A stretch of DNA of 64,000 nucleotides from Caulobacter sp. NIBR2454 (GTDB lineage Bacteria; Pseudomonadota; Alphaproteobacteria; Caulobacterales; Caulobacteraceae): contig NZ_CP114871.1 of NCBI RefSeq assembly GCF_027474405.1, positions 3,605,001-3,669,000 of the forward strand, written 5' to 3'. Under the pieces are notes generated by a model. That model was given only the letters and a program-made list of their open reading frames with translations, was not told the origin of the DNA and did no database searches. Of this stretch, positions 7,848-15,589 are shown piece by piece (position 1 is the first letter of the stretch; each line of letters opens with the position of its first letter). The translations under genes and the position numbers were made by a program.

Positions 7848-8681
7848 CTATTTGACGTTGCGGGCCGGGGGCGAGGCCGAATAGGGCGCGCCGACCGAGA
7901 CCACAGCATCGAAGCTGTCGCGGGAGGTGTCGAGAACGATACCCCGGGTGGGGATCGTCTCGCGCGCCGTGGACGGCCACACCTTGCAGTCCTCGGGCGC
8001 GCCCGGGGTCGGGGAGCGGCAACCCCACACCTCGCCGCCGCCGCGCACGAAGGTCACCGCCACCGTGCGGTCGGCCGGCAGATGCTGGGACATGGACGGG
8101 AACGGGGGGTTGAAGGAGCTCCAGGCGCTCTTGCCCGCGTGGCCGACGCCGGTGAGGGCTAGGACGGGGGCATTGGGACGGTCGGCCTTGGCCTTGAGCA
8201 GCAGCTTGGCCATGCCGGACTCCCGCGCGTCGGACGTGCCGGGGGTCTCGCTGGGGTGATCGAAGGCGACCAGGGTCACGTCGGCGCCCGCCGCCTTCAT
8301 CTGGCGCACCCTGTCGATGACCTGGAAGATCGCCTGGCTGGCGCGGCCGTAGGGATCGCCCCACCCCGCCGAGGCCAGCAGGGCGGCACGCGCCGCCGCG
8401 CCACCGTCGGAGGCCATATAGGCGTCCATGGCGGCCTGCTCGGCGGGCAGGAACTCGACCCCGATGGTCACCGGCCCGCTGGACGCATAGGCGCAGGCCA
8501 GATCGGCGAAGGCGGCGGGCAGCTCCTGGGTCCCGTGCGCCTCGCCGAAGATGACGAAGTCGGGGGCGCGGGCTTGCAGCGCCTCGGCGCCGGCCAGGGG
8601 CGTGCAGTCCAGTTTGGGTTTGGCGACGGCGTTCCCGGCAAGGAGGGCGCACGCGGCGACGGCGGTCAGAAGAAGGCGCAT
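7848..8681 (-). CDS. Exported ChaN/EreA-superfamily protein
   Basis: A protein of about 277 residues with an N-terminal signal peptide (MRLLLTAVAACALLAG, AKA-type cleavage). Its early FGEAHGTQELPAAF and IGVEFLP motifs are typical of the ChaN-like haem-binding and erythromycin-esterase-like superfamily, in which Glu and His of GExHG line the active or binding pocket. Later it has LTGVGHAGKS, a second family His. It probably acts in the periplasm; the family suggests haem-related or hydrolytic roles, but the substrate cannot be read. The ATG at 8681 has AGGA eight bases upstream and gives a clean signal peptide; an ATG five codons earlier (8696) is possible. The TonB receptor gene just upstream on the same strand (34-base gap) suggests co-transcription. 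Confidence 0.68.
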   Translation of the reverse strand: MRLLLTAVAACALLAGNAVAKPKLDCTPLAGAEALQARAPDFVIFGEAHGTQELPAAFADLACAYASSGPVTIGVEFLPAEQAAMDAYMASDGGAAARAALLASAGWGDPYGRASQAIFQVIDRVRQMKAAGADVTLVAFDHPSETPGTSDARESGMAKLLLKAKADRPNAPVLALTGVGHAGKSAWSSFNPPFPSMSQHLPADRTVAVTFVRGGGEVWGCRSPTPGAPEDCKVWPSTARETIPTRGIVLDTSRDSFDAVVSVGAPYSASPPARNVK

Positions 8682-8714
8682 GTCGAAAATCCTCATGCTG
8701 CTGGAAGGGGTTGG

Positions 8715-10619
8715 CTAGTAGCGAAGGGTCAGGGAGATCCGCGCGCCGCGCCGGTTGGGGCGGTCGAGAAGTTCGGAGCGGGAGGCGACCCACACGTCGG
8801 TGTCGAAGACGTTCAGCAGCCGGGCGCGCAGGGCCATGTCCTTGCCCGCGTACCGGAAGGCGTAGAGCATCCCCAGGTCCATCGTGCCGAAGGCGGGGGT
8901 GCGCAGCGAGCCCTGCGATCGCGCGCGGCGGTCGGAGTAGTAGGCGACCTGGCCATCGAGGGAGAGGCCCGGAACGGCGGGGACGGCGTAGGTGAGGCCG
9001 GTCATGGCCTGGACCTTGGGGATGCCCACGGCTTCCTTGGACCAGACGCCGGTGTCGACAGGTTCGCCCGCGCGCTCGGCCTGCAGGTAGGCGGCGCCGG
9101 CGACAATGCGCAGGTCCCGAGTCAGGCGACCGGTCAGCGACATCTCCACCCCGCGATGCCGCAGGGTCCCGATCAGGCGATAGACGTTGCTGGTGTCGAA
9201 ACCGGGGGCCGATTTCTCGATGGAGAACAGCGAACCGATCAAGGTCAGCTGGTCGGACAGGCGGCCGCGCACGCCCAGCTCCTGCTGGGTGGCGATGGCG
9301 GCGGGCAGCACCTCGTTGGCGTTGGCGGCGTTGTTGGGCGCGGCGCCGGATTCCTCCAAGCCGCGCGTGGCGCTGGCGAAGACGGTCCACTGCGGATTCA
9401 CGGCATAGACGGCGGAGGCTTCGTAGAGCCAGGGCTGCTCGCTGGCCGACTGGGCCGGGCGGCCGGGGGCGGCGATGGTGCGCTCGTGCAGGGTCTTGGA
9501 CACCCCGCCCTTGAGGCGAAGCTGATCGAAGGTCGCCTCGTAACCCAGGCCGGCGGTGAACTGCTCGATCTCGTCCTGGGTCCTGGGGACGTTGGTCAGG
9601 ATGGGCTGGGCCGACGGGCGCAAGCCCTCGGCCTGGTCGAAGGGGCCAAGGTCCAGGGAGACCGACGGCGAGAACTTGTTGACCGTCCGGCGGCCCCGCA
9701 TCTCGGCATAGAGACGGCGGCCCGGCGCATGGCGCCAGCTGGCTCCCACGGCGCCGGCCCAGGAATGGGCGTCGCGCGGACGGTTGGTCACCCCCGTGGC
9801 GCGGCCGACGCCGTTCTCGTCCACGCTGAGCAGGGCGAAGTCGGCCTTGTCCAGGTCCAGCCGCGAATGGATGACCGAGCCGGTGACATCGAGATCGTCG
9901 GCCAGCTGGCCCGAGGCGATGACGCCCGCGTTCAGGTCCTGGCCGTCATGATCGCCCCAGCTGGGCACATAGCGACGGGGGTGGACCAGTCTGGGGGGCA
10001 AGGCGGCGGCGGTGGGCGAGATGCCATAGACGCCTTGCAGGTTGAAGTCGGCGAGGCTGGCGAAGGCGCGGACCCGGCCCGTGTCGGAGAACCGCCACTC
10101 GCCTACCGTGCCGTAGCGGTGATGCCGTGAGCTGACTCCGGTTGATGAAACGAAGAGGTTGGCCTGGAAACCCGCCAGGGCCGCGAGGCTTCCGTCCGCG
10201 GACTTCGTCGATCCGCCCAGCTCATAAAACTCGCCGCCATATTCGCGGCGCGCGATCTCCATGTTCAGGGTCGGGGCTTCGAACGGCGAACGCAGGCGGT
10301 AGTCGACGACCCCGGACGGCGCGGCGAAGTCGGAGTCGAGCGCATTGATGCCCACGCGTGTGACGACCCCCGCCAGGACCGTGTCCACAAGGTTGGCCGA
10401 GCGCACGTAGTAGGCTTCACCCAGGCGAAAGTTGCCGGCGTCCTGAAGATTGAAACCCCGCACCTGGGTCTCGCTGTAGAGGCCGATCTGCTCGACGCCC
10501 ACGCGCATGCCAAAGGCGTCGGCGGCGCGCTGCACCGCGCGCTCATCCGTCTGGGCCATGGCCTGGGTGGCCAGGACCGCGCCGAGAGCGACGCCGAGAA
10601 AAAGAAACGTACGTGACAT
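8715..10619 (-). CDS. TonB-dependent outer-membrane receptor (short type)
   Basis: A 634-residue outer-membrane receptor. It has a signal peptide (LGAVLATQAMAQ), a plug-like region with VRGFNLQDAG and YRLRSPFE, then a beta-barrel with alternating strands and the C-terminal strand ISLTLRY ending in an aromatic residue, as expected for the outer-membrane assembly machinery. No clear TonB box is visible near residues 20-40, and the plug is shorter than usual. The ligand is unknown; proximity to a ChaN-like protein hints at haem or a metal complex. The start codon lies only a few bases after a hairpin at 10622-10646, and its best ribosome-binding purines fall inside that hairpin. Confidence 0.82.
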   Translation of the reverse strand: MSRTFLFLGVALGAVLATQAMAQTDERAVQRAADAFGMRVGVEQIGLYSETQVRGFNLQDAGNFRLGEAYYVRSANLVDTVLAGVVTRVGINALDSDFAAPSGVVDYRLRSPFEAPTLNMEIARREYGGEFYELGGSTKSADGSLAALAGFQANLFVSSTGVSSRHHRYGTVGEWRFSDTGRVRAFASLADFNLQGVYGISPTAAALPPRLVHPRRYVPSWGDHDGQDLNAGVIASGQLADDLDVTGSVIHSRLDLDKADFALLSVDENGVGRATGVTNRPRDAHSWAGAVGASWRHAPGRRLYAEMRGRRTVNKFSPSVSLDLGPFDQAEGLRPSAQPILTNVPRTQDEIEQFTAGLGYEATFDQLRLKGGVSKTLHERTIAAPGRPAQSASEQPWLYEASAVYAVNPQWTVFASATRGLEESGAAPNNAANANEVLPAAIATQQELGVRGRLSDQLTLIGSLFSIEKSAPGFDTSNVYRLIGTLRHRGVEMSLTGRLTRDLRIVAGAAYLQAERAGEPVDTGVWSKEAVGIPKVQAMTGLTYAVPAVPGLSLDGQVAYYSDRRARSQGSLRTPAFGTMDLGMLYAFRYAGKDMALRARLLNVFDTDVWVASRSELLDRPNRRGARISLTLRY

Positions 10620-10621
10620 CA

Positions 10622-10646
10622 GGCAAAACCCCGCTGAGAACGGGGT
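10622..10646 (-). terminator. Hairpin with T-tract between regA and the TonB receptor gene
   Basis: On the minus strand ACCCCG pairs with CGGGGT around a seven-base loop, followed by TTTTGCC. It can serve as the terminator of regA, which ends at 10746. The GGGG of its 3' arm is also the only plausible ribosome-binding sequence for the receptor start at 10619, so it might control translation as well. Confidence 0.5.
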
Positions 10647-10745
10647 CCGCCTTAGGGGCTCAGGCCTGGCCCGGCATGGGGCGCAGGCCGATGCTTTGCC
10701 GATGATTTCCTGATGAAGGCCGGACGCGAGGCCGGCTAACGGCCG

Positions 10746-11303
10746 CTAGCGCGGGGCGCGCTTGGCCAGGATTCGCTGCAGGGTGCGGCGGTGCATGTTC
10801 AGGCGGCGAGCCGTTTCCGACACGTTGTGGCCGCACAGCTCATAGACGCGCTGGATATGCTCCCACCGCACGCGATCGGCGCTCATGGGGTTTTCCGGCG
10901 GCGGCGGCGCCGAGTCGGGGCGGGCCAGCAGGGCGCGGACCACGTCGTCCGCGTCGGCGGGCTTGGGCAGGTAGTCCACCGCCCCTGCCTTCACCGCGGC
11001 GACAGCGGTGGCGATGTTGCCATAGCCGGTCAGCATGACGATGCGCGATTCGGGGCGGACATTGCGGATCTGCTCGACCACCGAAAGACCGGTGCCATCC
11101 TCCAGCCGCATGTCGAGAACGGCGAAAGCGGGCGCCTTGGCGCGGACGGCGACGGCGGCTTCCTGAACGCCCCCGGCCAGGGCGACCTCGAAGCCGCGCT
11201 GCTCCAGCGCGCGACCCAGGCGGGTGCGCAGGGGTGCGTCGTCATCAACCACCAGCAGACTCTTATCGGGAAGGGCTTCCACGGCGCTGGTCAGGTCGGT
11301 CAT
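10746..11303 (-). CDS. regA: RegA/PrrA/ActR-type response regulator
   Basis: A 185-residue two-domain regulator. The receiver (about 14-125) has the acidic pair DDD at 20-22, the phospho-acceptor Asp64 in FAVLDMRLEDG, and a conserved KP in YLPKPADA. A proline-rich linker (PPPPENP) follows, then a Fis-type helix-turn-helix with NVSETARRLNMHRRTLQRIL. This is the form of the global redox regulator RegA/PrrA/ActR of alphaproteobacteria, which controls respiratory and energy genes. The kinase gene regB is directly upstream on the same strand (68-base gap), so the two probably share a promoter. The name is by family resemblance and neighbourhood. Confidence 0.9.
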   Translation of the reverse strand: MTDLTSAVEALPDKSLLVVDDDAPLRTRLGRALEQRGFEVALAGGVQEAAVAVRAKAPAFAVLDMRLEDGTGLSVVEQIRNVRPESRIVMLTGYGNIATAVAAVKAGAVDYLPKPADADDVVRALLARPDSAPPPPENPMSADRVRWEHIQRVYELCGHNVSETARRLNMHRRTLQRILAKRAPR

Positions 11304-11371
11304 GCATCAGGCTCCCTCGCGAACCGGATCCGGCTCGGTTGTGTCATTGTGTCGCTCTATAGTGCGCCGCA

Positions 11372-12781
11372 TCAAGCCCCACGCAGCGTTTGGGCTAAAT
11401 TCGGCGCCTCGACGACGGCGCGCGGCCAGCGCGCCGCGACCACGGCGCCGACCTGTCGGCCATTTCTGAAATCCACCACGGCGCCGGTTCGTTCCAGCAG
11501 GGTCTTGGCGATGAAGAAGCCCAGACCCATGCCCACATGGCCTGTCCGCCCTCCTTCGGCTCCGGGGCGGCTGGTGATGTAGGGCTCGCCCAGCTTGGCC
11601 AGGATCTCCTGCGCGAAGCCAGGGCCGTCGTCGCGGACCTCGACCACGACGGAGCGCTCGTCGAAGCGGGCGGTGACCAGAACCTCGGACTTGGCGAAAT
11701 CCACGGCGTTCTCGACGATGGAGGTCATGGCGTGGACCACCTCGGGCATGCGCCAGATATCAGGGGGCGGACCGCCCCCGCCCGTGACCACCGCCTCGAC
11801 CCGCACGCCGCCGACGGTCAGGTGGGGCTCGATGGTCTCCTGAACGAATTGCAGCAGGCTCATGCGCTCGTGGACGGCGTCGCCGGTCTCGGGCGTCTCG
11901 CCAAGGCGCTGCAGGATCTCGCGACAGCGCTGGGCCTGGGCGATCATCAGTTCGGCGTCCTCGCGGGTCACCGGGTCGGTGGCCCCGCGCGCCATCTCGC
12001 GGGCGACGACGGTGATGGTGGCCAGGGGCGTGCCCAGTTCGTGCGCGGCGGCGGCGGCCAGGGCGCCGAGGGCCGACAGCTTCTGCTCGCGCGCCAGAAC
12101 CCGCTGGGTGACGTCCAGGGCCAGCTGCATGCGCACGCTTTCAGAGGCCGCGTACCAGGCGTAGCCGGCAGTGAAGATGATGCCGAGCACGCGCGCGGTG
12201 GTGACCACCACCATGAACAGGGGCGTGGGCGCCTCGTCCATCAGCTGGGTTCCCCAGGGCACGGGCAGCGGGCCAAAGGCCAGGGCGATGGTCATGGCCA
12301 CCGCCAGGCCGGCCAGCGCCAGAGCGTGACGGGCCGGCAGGGTCGCCGCCGCCAGGGTGGCGGGCGCCGCCAGCAGCAGGGCGAAAGGATTGGCCCCGCC
12401 TCCGGTGACGAACAGCATGGCCGTCATCTGCAGGATGTCGAAGGCCAGCTGGGCGGTGGCTTCGCTGTCGCGCACCTGGCGTTGGCCGCCGGCGGCGATC
12501 ATCAGCAGGACGTTCAGCCAGGCCGCCAGGGCGATCAGGGCGAAGCAGATGGCGTAGGGAACGTCGAAATCGAAGATCAGCCCCGCCACCAGCAGCACGA
12601 CCGTCTGGCCCGCCACCGCCAGCCAACGCAGGGCGATCAGGGTGCGGGCGCGCAAGCCATTGCGACGTGCGCGAGCCTCGGCCCGGCTGTCGGCCTCGGC
12701 TTGCACATGATCGGAGCCCGGCCTATCGAGGCCCGGCGGCATGGTGGCGTCTGAGGGCGGACCCATGCGCGGCAAGATCAA
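11372..12781 (-). CDS. regB: RegB/PrrB/ActS-type redox sensor histidine kinase
   Basis: A 469-residue membrane kinase with six predicted membrane segments (about 47-210). It contains the GGGANPF motif (127-133), which is the quinone-sensing heptad of RegB. The H-box is AAAAHELGTPLATI with His247. Cys286 in QRCREIL corresponds in position to the redox-active Cys of RegB. The ATPase domain has ENAVDFAKSEV, DDGPGF and MGLGFFIAKTL. It should sense the ubiquinone redox state and phosphorylate RegA, whose gene follows. A TTG start at 12781 is kept because AAGGAA lies six bases upstream; an ATG five codons later is the alternative. The divergent senC gene beside it matches the known reg/prr arrangement. 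Confidence 0.92.
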   Translation of the reverse strand: MILPRMGPPSDATMPPGLDRPGSDHVQAEADSRAEARARRNGLRARTLIALRWLAVAGQTVVLLVAGLIFDFDVPYAICFALIALAAWLNVLLMIAAGGQRQVRDSEATAQLAFDILQMTAMLFVTGGGANPFALLLAAPATLAAATLPARHALALAGLAVAMTIALAFGPLPVPWGTQLMDEAPTPLFMVVVTTARVLGIIFTAGYAWYAASESVRMQLALDVTQRVLAREQKLSALGALAAAAAHELGTPLATITVVAREMARGATDPVTREDAELMIAQAQRCREILQRLGETPETGDAVHERMSLLQFVQETIEPHLTVGGVRVEAVVTGGGGPPPDIWRMPEVVHAMTSIVENAVDFAKSEVLVTARFDERSVVVEVRDDGPGFAQEILAKLGEPYITSRPGAEGGRTGHVGMGLGFFIAKTLLERTGAVVDFRNGRQVGAVVAARWPRAVVEAPNLAQTLRGA

Positions 12782-12832
12782 CGAGTTTCCTTCTCTAGGC
12801 GAGCCCTCGTTTCAAAGGGCCGGAGTCCGTTC

Positions 12833-13450
12833 ATGAACCGCGTTCGCGTCTTTCTGGTTCTTCTTTGCCTCGCCGCGGCGGCCTTCGCCGGCGTCCTGGC
12901 CTGGCGGGTCGGCGCCCTGGGGGGCAAGGACCACCGCGCCAGCCAAGCGGTGACCTCCACCGGGACGGCGGCCATCGGCGGCCCCTTCACCCTGATCAAT
13001 CAGGACGGCCAACCGGTCACCGAGCAGGCCCTGAAAGGCCAATGGAGCGCGGTGTTCTTCGGCTTCACCTATTGCCCGGACGTCTGCCCCGGCACCTTGC
13101 AGGCGCTGAACGACGCCGCGCGCCAGATCGGCGACAAGGCCGACAAGCTGCAGGTGGTGTTCATCTCGGTCGATCCCGGCCGCGACACGCCGCAGCAGAT
13201 GAAGGACTATCTGGAAGCCATGAACATGCCGGTGAAGACCGTCGGCATGACCGGCTCGCCCGAGCAGGTGGCCGCCGCCGCCAAGGCCTATCGCGCCTAC
13301 TACAAGAAGAACGGCGAGGGCGACGGCTATCTGATGGACCACTCCACGGCCATCTATCTGATGAACCCGGAGGGCAAGTTCGACCGCGTCATGTCCTATG
13401 GCATGACCCCCGACCAGATGGCCGAGCAGCTCAAGCAAGCGATCAGATAG
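12833..13450 (+). CDS. senC: SCO1/SenC/PrrC family copper chaperone
   Basis: A 205-residue thioredoxin-fold protein anchored by an N-terminal membrane segment (VFLVLLCLAAAAFAGVLAW). It has the copper-binding CPDVC motif (Cys81, Cys85) and the distal His170 in DGYLMDHSTAIY, all three ligands of Sco proteins. It should deliver copper to the CuA site of cytochrome c oxidase in the periplasm or act as a thiol reductant. It is divergent from regB with 51 bases between the starts. In Rhodobacter the homologue prrC/senC lies with the prrB/prrA pair, so this is a conserved neighbourhood linking redox sensing to oxidase assembly. Confidence 0.92.
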   Translation: MNRVRVFLVLLCLAAAAFAGVLAWRVGALGGKDHRASQAVTSTGTAAIGGPFTLINQDGQPVTEQALKGQWSAVFFGFTYCPDVCPGTLQALNDAARQIGDKADKLQVVFISVDPGRDTPQQMKDYLEAMNMPVKTVGMTGSPEQVAAAAKAYRAYYKKNGEGDGYLMDHSTAIYLMNPEGKFDRVMSYGMTPDQMAEQLKQAIR

Positions 13451-13547
13451 GCGCGGCCTGCGCTGTTGAGGCGCAACGCACAGGGCTGGACTTCGTTAAG
13501 TGTGGCCGTGCTATGCTGCGACGCACAATGACAAGGCGGCCAATCTG

Positions 13548-14819
13548 ATGCTCTACGCCCTTCATGAGGCGGCCTATTACGCTTCCCAGCCCATGCGCAT
13601 GGCCGCCCTGGCCGCGCGCGACTTCTGGAGCTCGCCCCTAAATCCGGGGGCCAACTCGCGTTGGGGCCGCAGCCTGTTCGCGGGCGCGGACCTGTTCGCC
13701 AACGTCACCCGTCGCTATGGCAAGCCCGCCTGGGGCATCGACAAGGTCGAGGTCAACGGCGTCGAGGTGCGCGTGCGACCGACCACCGTGTGGCAGAGCC
13801 CCTGGTGCAAGCTGGTGCAGTTCGACCGCGACATGGCCGACATGCGCAAGGCCGGCAAGATGCAGCTGGACCCTGCGGTGCTGATCGTGGCGCCCTTGTC
13901 CGGCCACTACGCCACACTGCTACGCGGAACGGTCGAGGCGCTGCTGCCCGACCACGCGGTGTTCATCACCGACTGGTCCAACGCCCGCGACGTGCCGATG
14001 ATGGAAGGCCGCTTCGATTTCCACGACTATATCGACCACATCCGCCAGATGCTAAGCGTCCTGGGCGGCCGCGCCCATGTGGTCGCGGTCTGCCAGCCGG
14101 GCCCGCCGGTCCTGGCGGCCGCCGCGCTGATGGCCGAGGACAACGACCCGTCGCGGCCGCGGACCATGACCTTCATGGGCTCGCCCATCGACGCGCGCCT
14201 GTCGCCGACGGTGACCAACCAACTGGCCGAACAGAAGCCGTTCACCTGGTTCCAGTCGAACATGATCCACACCGTGCCCGCGCCCTATCCGGGCGCGATG
14301 CGGCGCGTCTATCCGGGCTTCGTGCAGCTGGCGAGCTTCATGTCCATGAACCTGGAGCGCCACCAGGACGCCCATCGCCAGTATTTCGACGACCTGGTTA
14401 AGGGCGACGGCGACCAGGCCGACAAGCACCTGGTCTTCTATGACGAGTATCTCTCGGTCCTCGACCTGACCGAGGAGTTCTACCTGCAGACCATCGACAT
14501 CGTGTTCCAGAACTACGCCCTGCCCAAGGGCGAGTTGCGTCATCGCGGGCGGCTGGTGAAGCCGAGCGCGATCAGCGACATCGGCCTGATGACGGTGGAG
14601 GGCGAGCTGGACGACATCTCGGGCATCGGCCAGACCCAGGCCGCGCACGAGCTATGCTCGGGCCTGCCGGAGACCATGAAGCTGGACTACATCCAGCCGG
14701 GCGTCGGCCATTACGGCGTGTTCAACGGCCGCCGATTCCGCGAGGAGATCGTGCCGCGCATGCGCGATTTCATCCGCGAATGCGATCCGGACTTTGAAGG
14801 CTCGCGCCTGAAGGCCTAA
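13548..14819 (+). CDS. phaZ: Intracellular polyhydroxybutyrate depolymerase
   Basis: A 423-residue alpha/beta hydrolase of the intracellular PHB depolymerase family (PhaZ type of Rhizobium and Ralstonia). The nucleophile elbow is VCQPGPP with Cys182 in place of the usual Ser, as is characteristic of this family. Further landmarks are WQSPWCKLVQF, TDWSNARDVP, FMGSPIDAR and the late GVGHYGVFNGRRF supplying the catalytic His. There is no signal peptide, so it should act on storage granules in the cytoplasm. The ATG at 13548 is the natural family start (MLYALHEAAYYA); the ribosome site is weak. It is followed 11 bases later by the YgjP-like gene. Confidence 0.9.
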   Translation: MLYALHEAAYYASQPMRMAALAARDFWSSPLNPGANSRWGRSLFAGADLFANVTRRYGKPAWGIDKVEVNGVEVRVRPTTVWQSPWCKLVQFDRDMADMRKAGKMQLDPAVLIVAPLSGHYATLLRGTVEALLPDHAVFITDWSNARDVPMMEGRFDFHDYIDHIRQMLSVLGGRAHVVAVCQPGPPVLAAAALMAEDNDPSRPRTMTFMGSPIDARLSPTVTNQLAEQKPFTWFQSNMIHTVPAPYPGAMRRVYPGFVQLASFMSMNLERHQDAHRQYFDDLVKGDGDQADKHLVFYDEYLSVLDLTEEFYLQTIDIVFQNYALPKGELRHRGRLVKPSAISDIGLMTVEGELDDISGIGQTQAAHELCSGLPETMKLDYIQPGVGHYGVFNGRRFREEIVPRMRDFIRECDPDFEGSRLKA

Positions 14820-14830
14820 GTCTTGAGACG

Positions 14831-15589
14831 ATGAGTCTCTTCCGCATCAACGCGCCGCGCACGACCGCCCTTCGGGACGGCGACGAGATCGTCGTGGCCG
14901 GCGCCCAGGTGCGGATGAAGGTCAACACCAAGGCCCGGCGCATCAGTCTGCGGATCGACCGCGCGGGCCGGCGGGTGATCGCCGTGGCCCCCAGCGAACG
15001 CAAGCTGTCCGACGCCGCCGCCTTCGCCCGCGACCGGGCTGAGTGGATCGCCAAGCAGATGGCGTCCGTCCCCGATGTCAAACCCATGCAGCCCGGCGAC
15101 ATGCTGACCGTGTTCGGCAATCCGGTGCGGCTGGAGCGGGCGCCGGGGCGCACGCGCCTGACCGCCGCCAACGCCTTGCATCCCGCCCGCCTGATCGCAT
15201 CGGGCGAGGGCGAGGTCTGGACCCGCGCGGTGCTGCGCCGGCTGAAGGCCGAGGCAAAGGCCCAACTGACCTTGCTGACCGCCGCCCACTGCGAGGCCCT
15301 GGGCCAGCCTTTGCCGCCGGTGTCGGTGATGGACGCCAAGGCGCGCTGGGGCTCGTGCAAGCCGGCCCATGGGCGCGAGCCGGCTGCGATCCGCTACAGC
15401 TGGCGGCTGGCCCTGTGTCCGCCTTCGGTGGCCGACTATGTCTGCGCCCACGAAGCGGCGCACCTGATCGAGGCCAATCACGGGCCAAGGTTCTGGGCCC
15501 TGGTCCATGACCTGGTCGGCGACCACAAGCCCCACCGCGACTGGCTGAAGCGCCACGGCGGCGAGGTTCACGCCGTTGGCCAGGCTTAG
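14831..15589 (+). CDS. YgjP-like (SprT/M48-type) zinc metallopeptidase domain protein
   Basis: A 252-residue cytoplasmic protein of the YgjP/DUF45 family. It shows RRISLRIDRAGRRVIAVAP near the N-terminus, RWGSCKP in the middle, and the zinc motif CAHEAAHLIEANHGPRFW (His207, Glu208, His211), followed by the family's HG..FW element. The biological role of the family is poorly known; an ATP-independent protease or processing role is inferred from the fold. It lies 11 bases downstream of the PHB depolymerase gene, so it may be co-transcribed. Its stop overlaps the stop of the convergent PBP1A gene by four bases. Confidence 0.85.
   Translation: MSLFRINAPRTTALRDGDEIVVAGAQVRMKVNTKARRISLRIDRAGRRVIAVAPSERKLSDAAAFARDRAEWIAKQMASVPDVKPMQPGDMLTVFGNPVRLERAPGRTRLTAANALHPARLIASGEGEVWTRAVLRRLKAEAKAQLTLLTAAHCEALGQPLPPVSVMDAKARWGSCKPAHGREPAAIRYSWRLALCPPSVADYVCAHEAAHLIEANHGPRFWALVHDLVGDHKPHRDWLKRHGGEVHAVGQA

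Noticed and set aside
7636..9390. Minus-strand frame of 584 residues spanning the ChaN-like and receptor genes
   Set aside because: Runs out of frame through two convincing genes and is Arg/Pro-rich without motifs.
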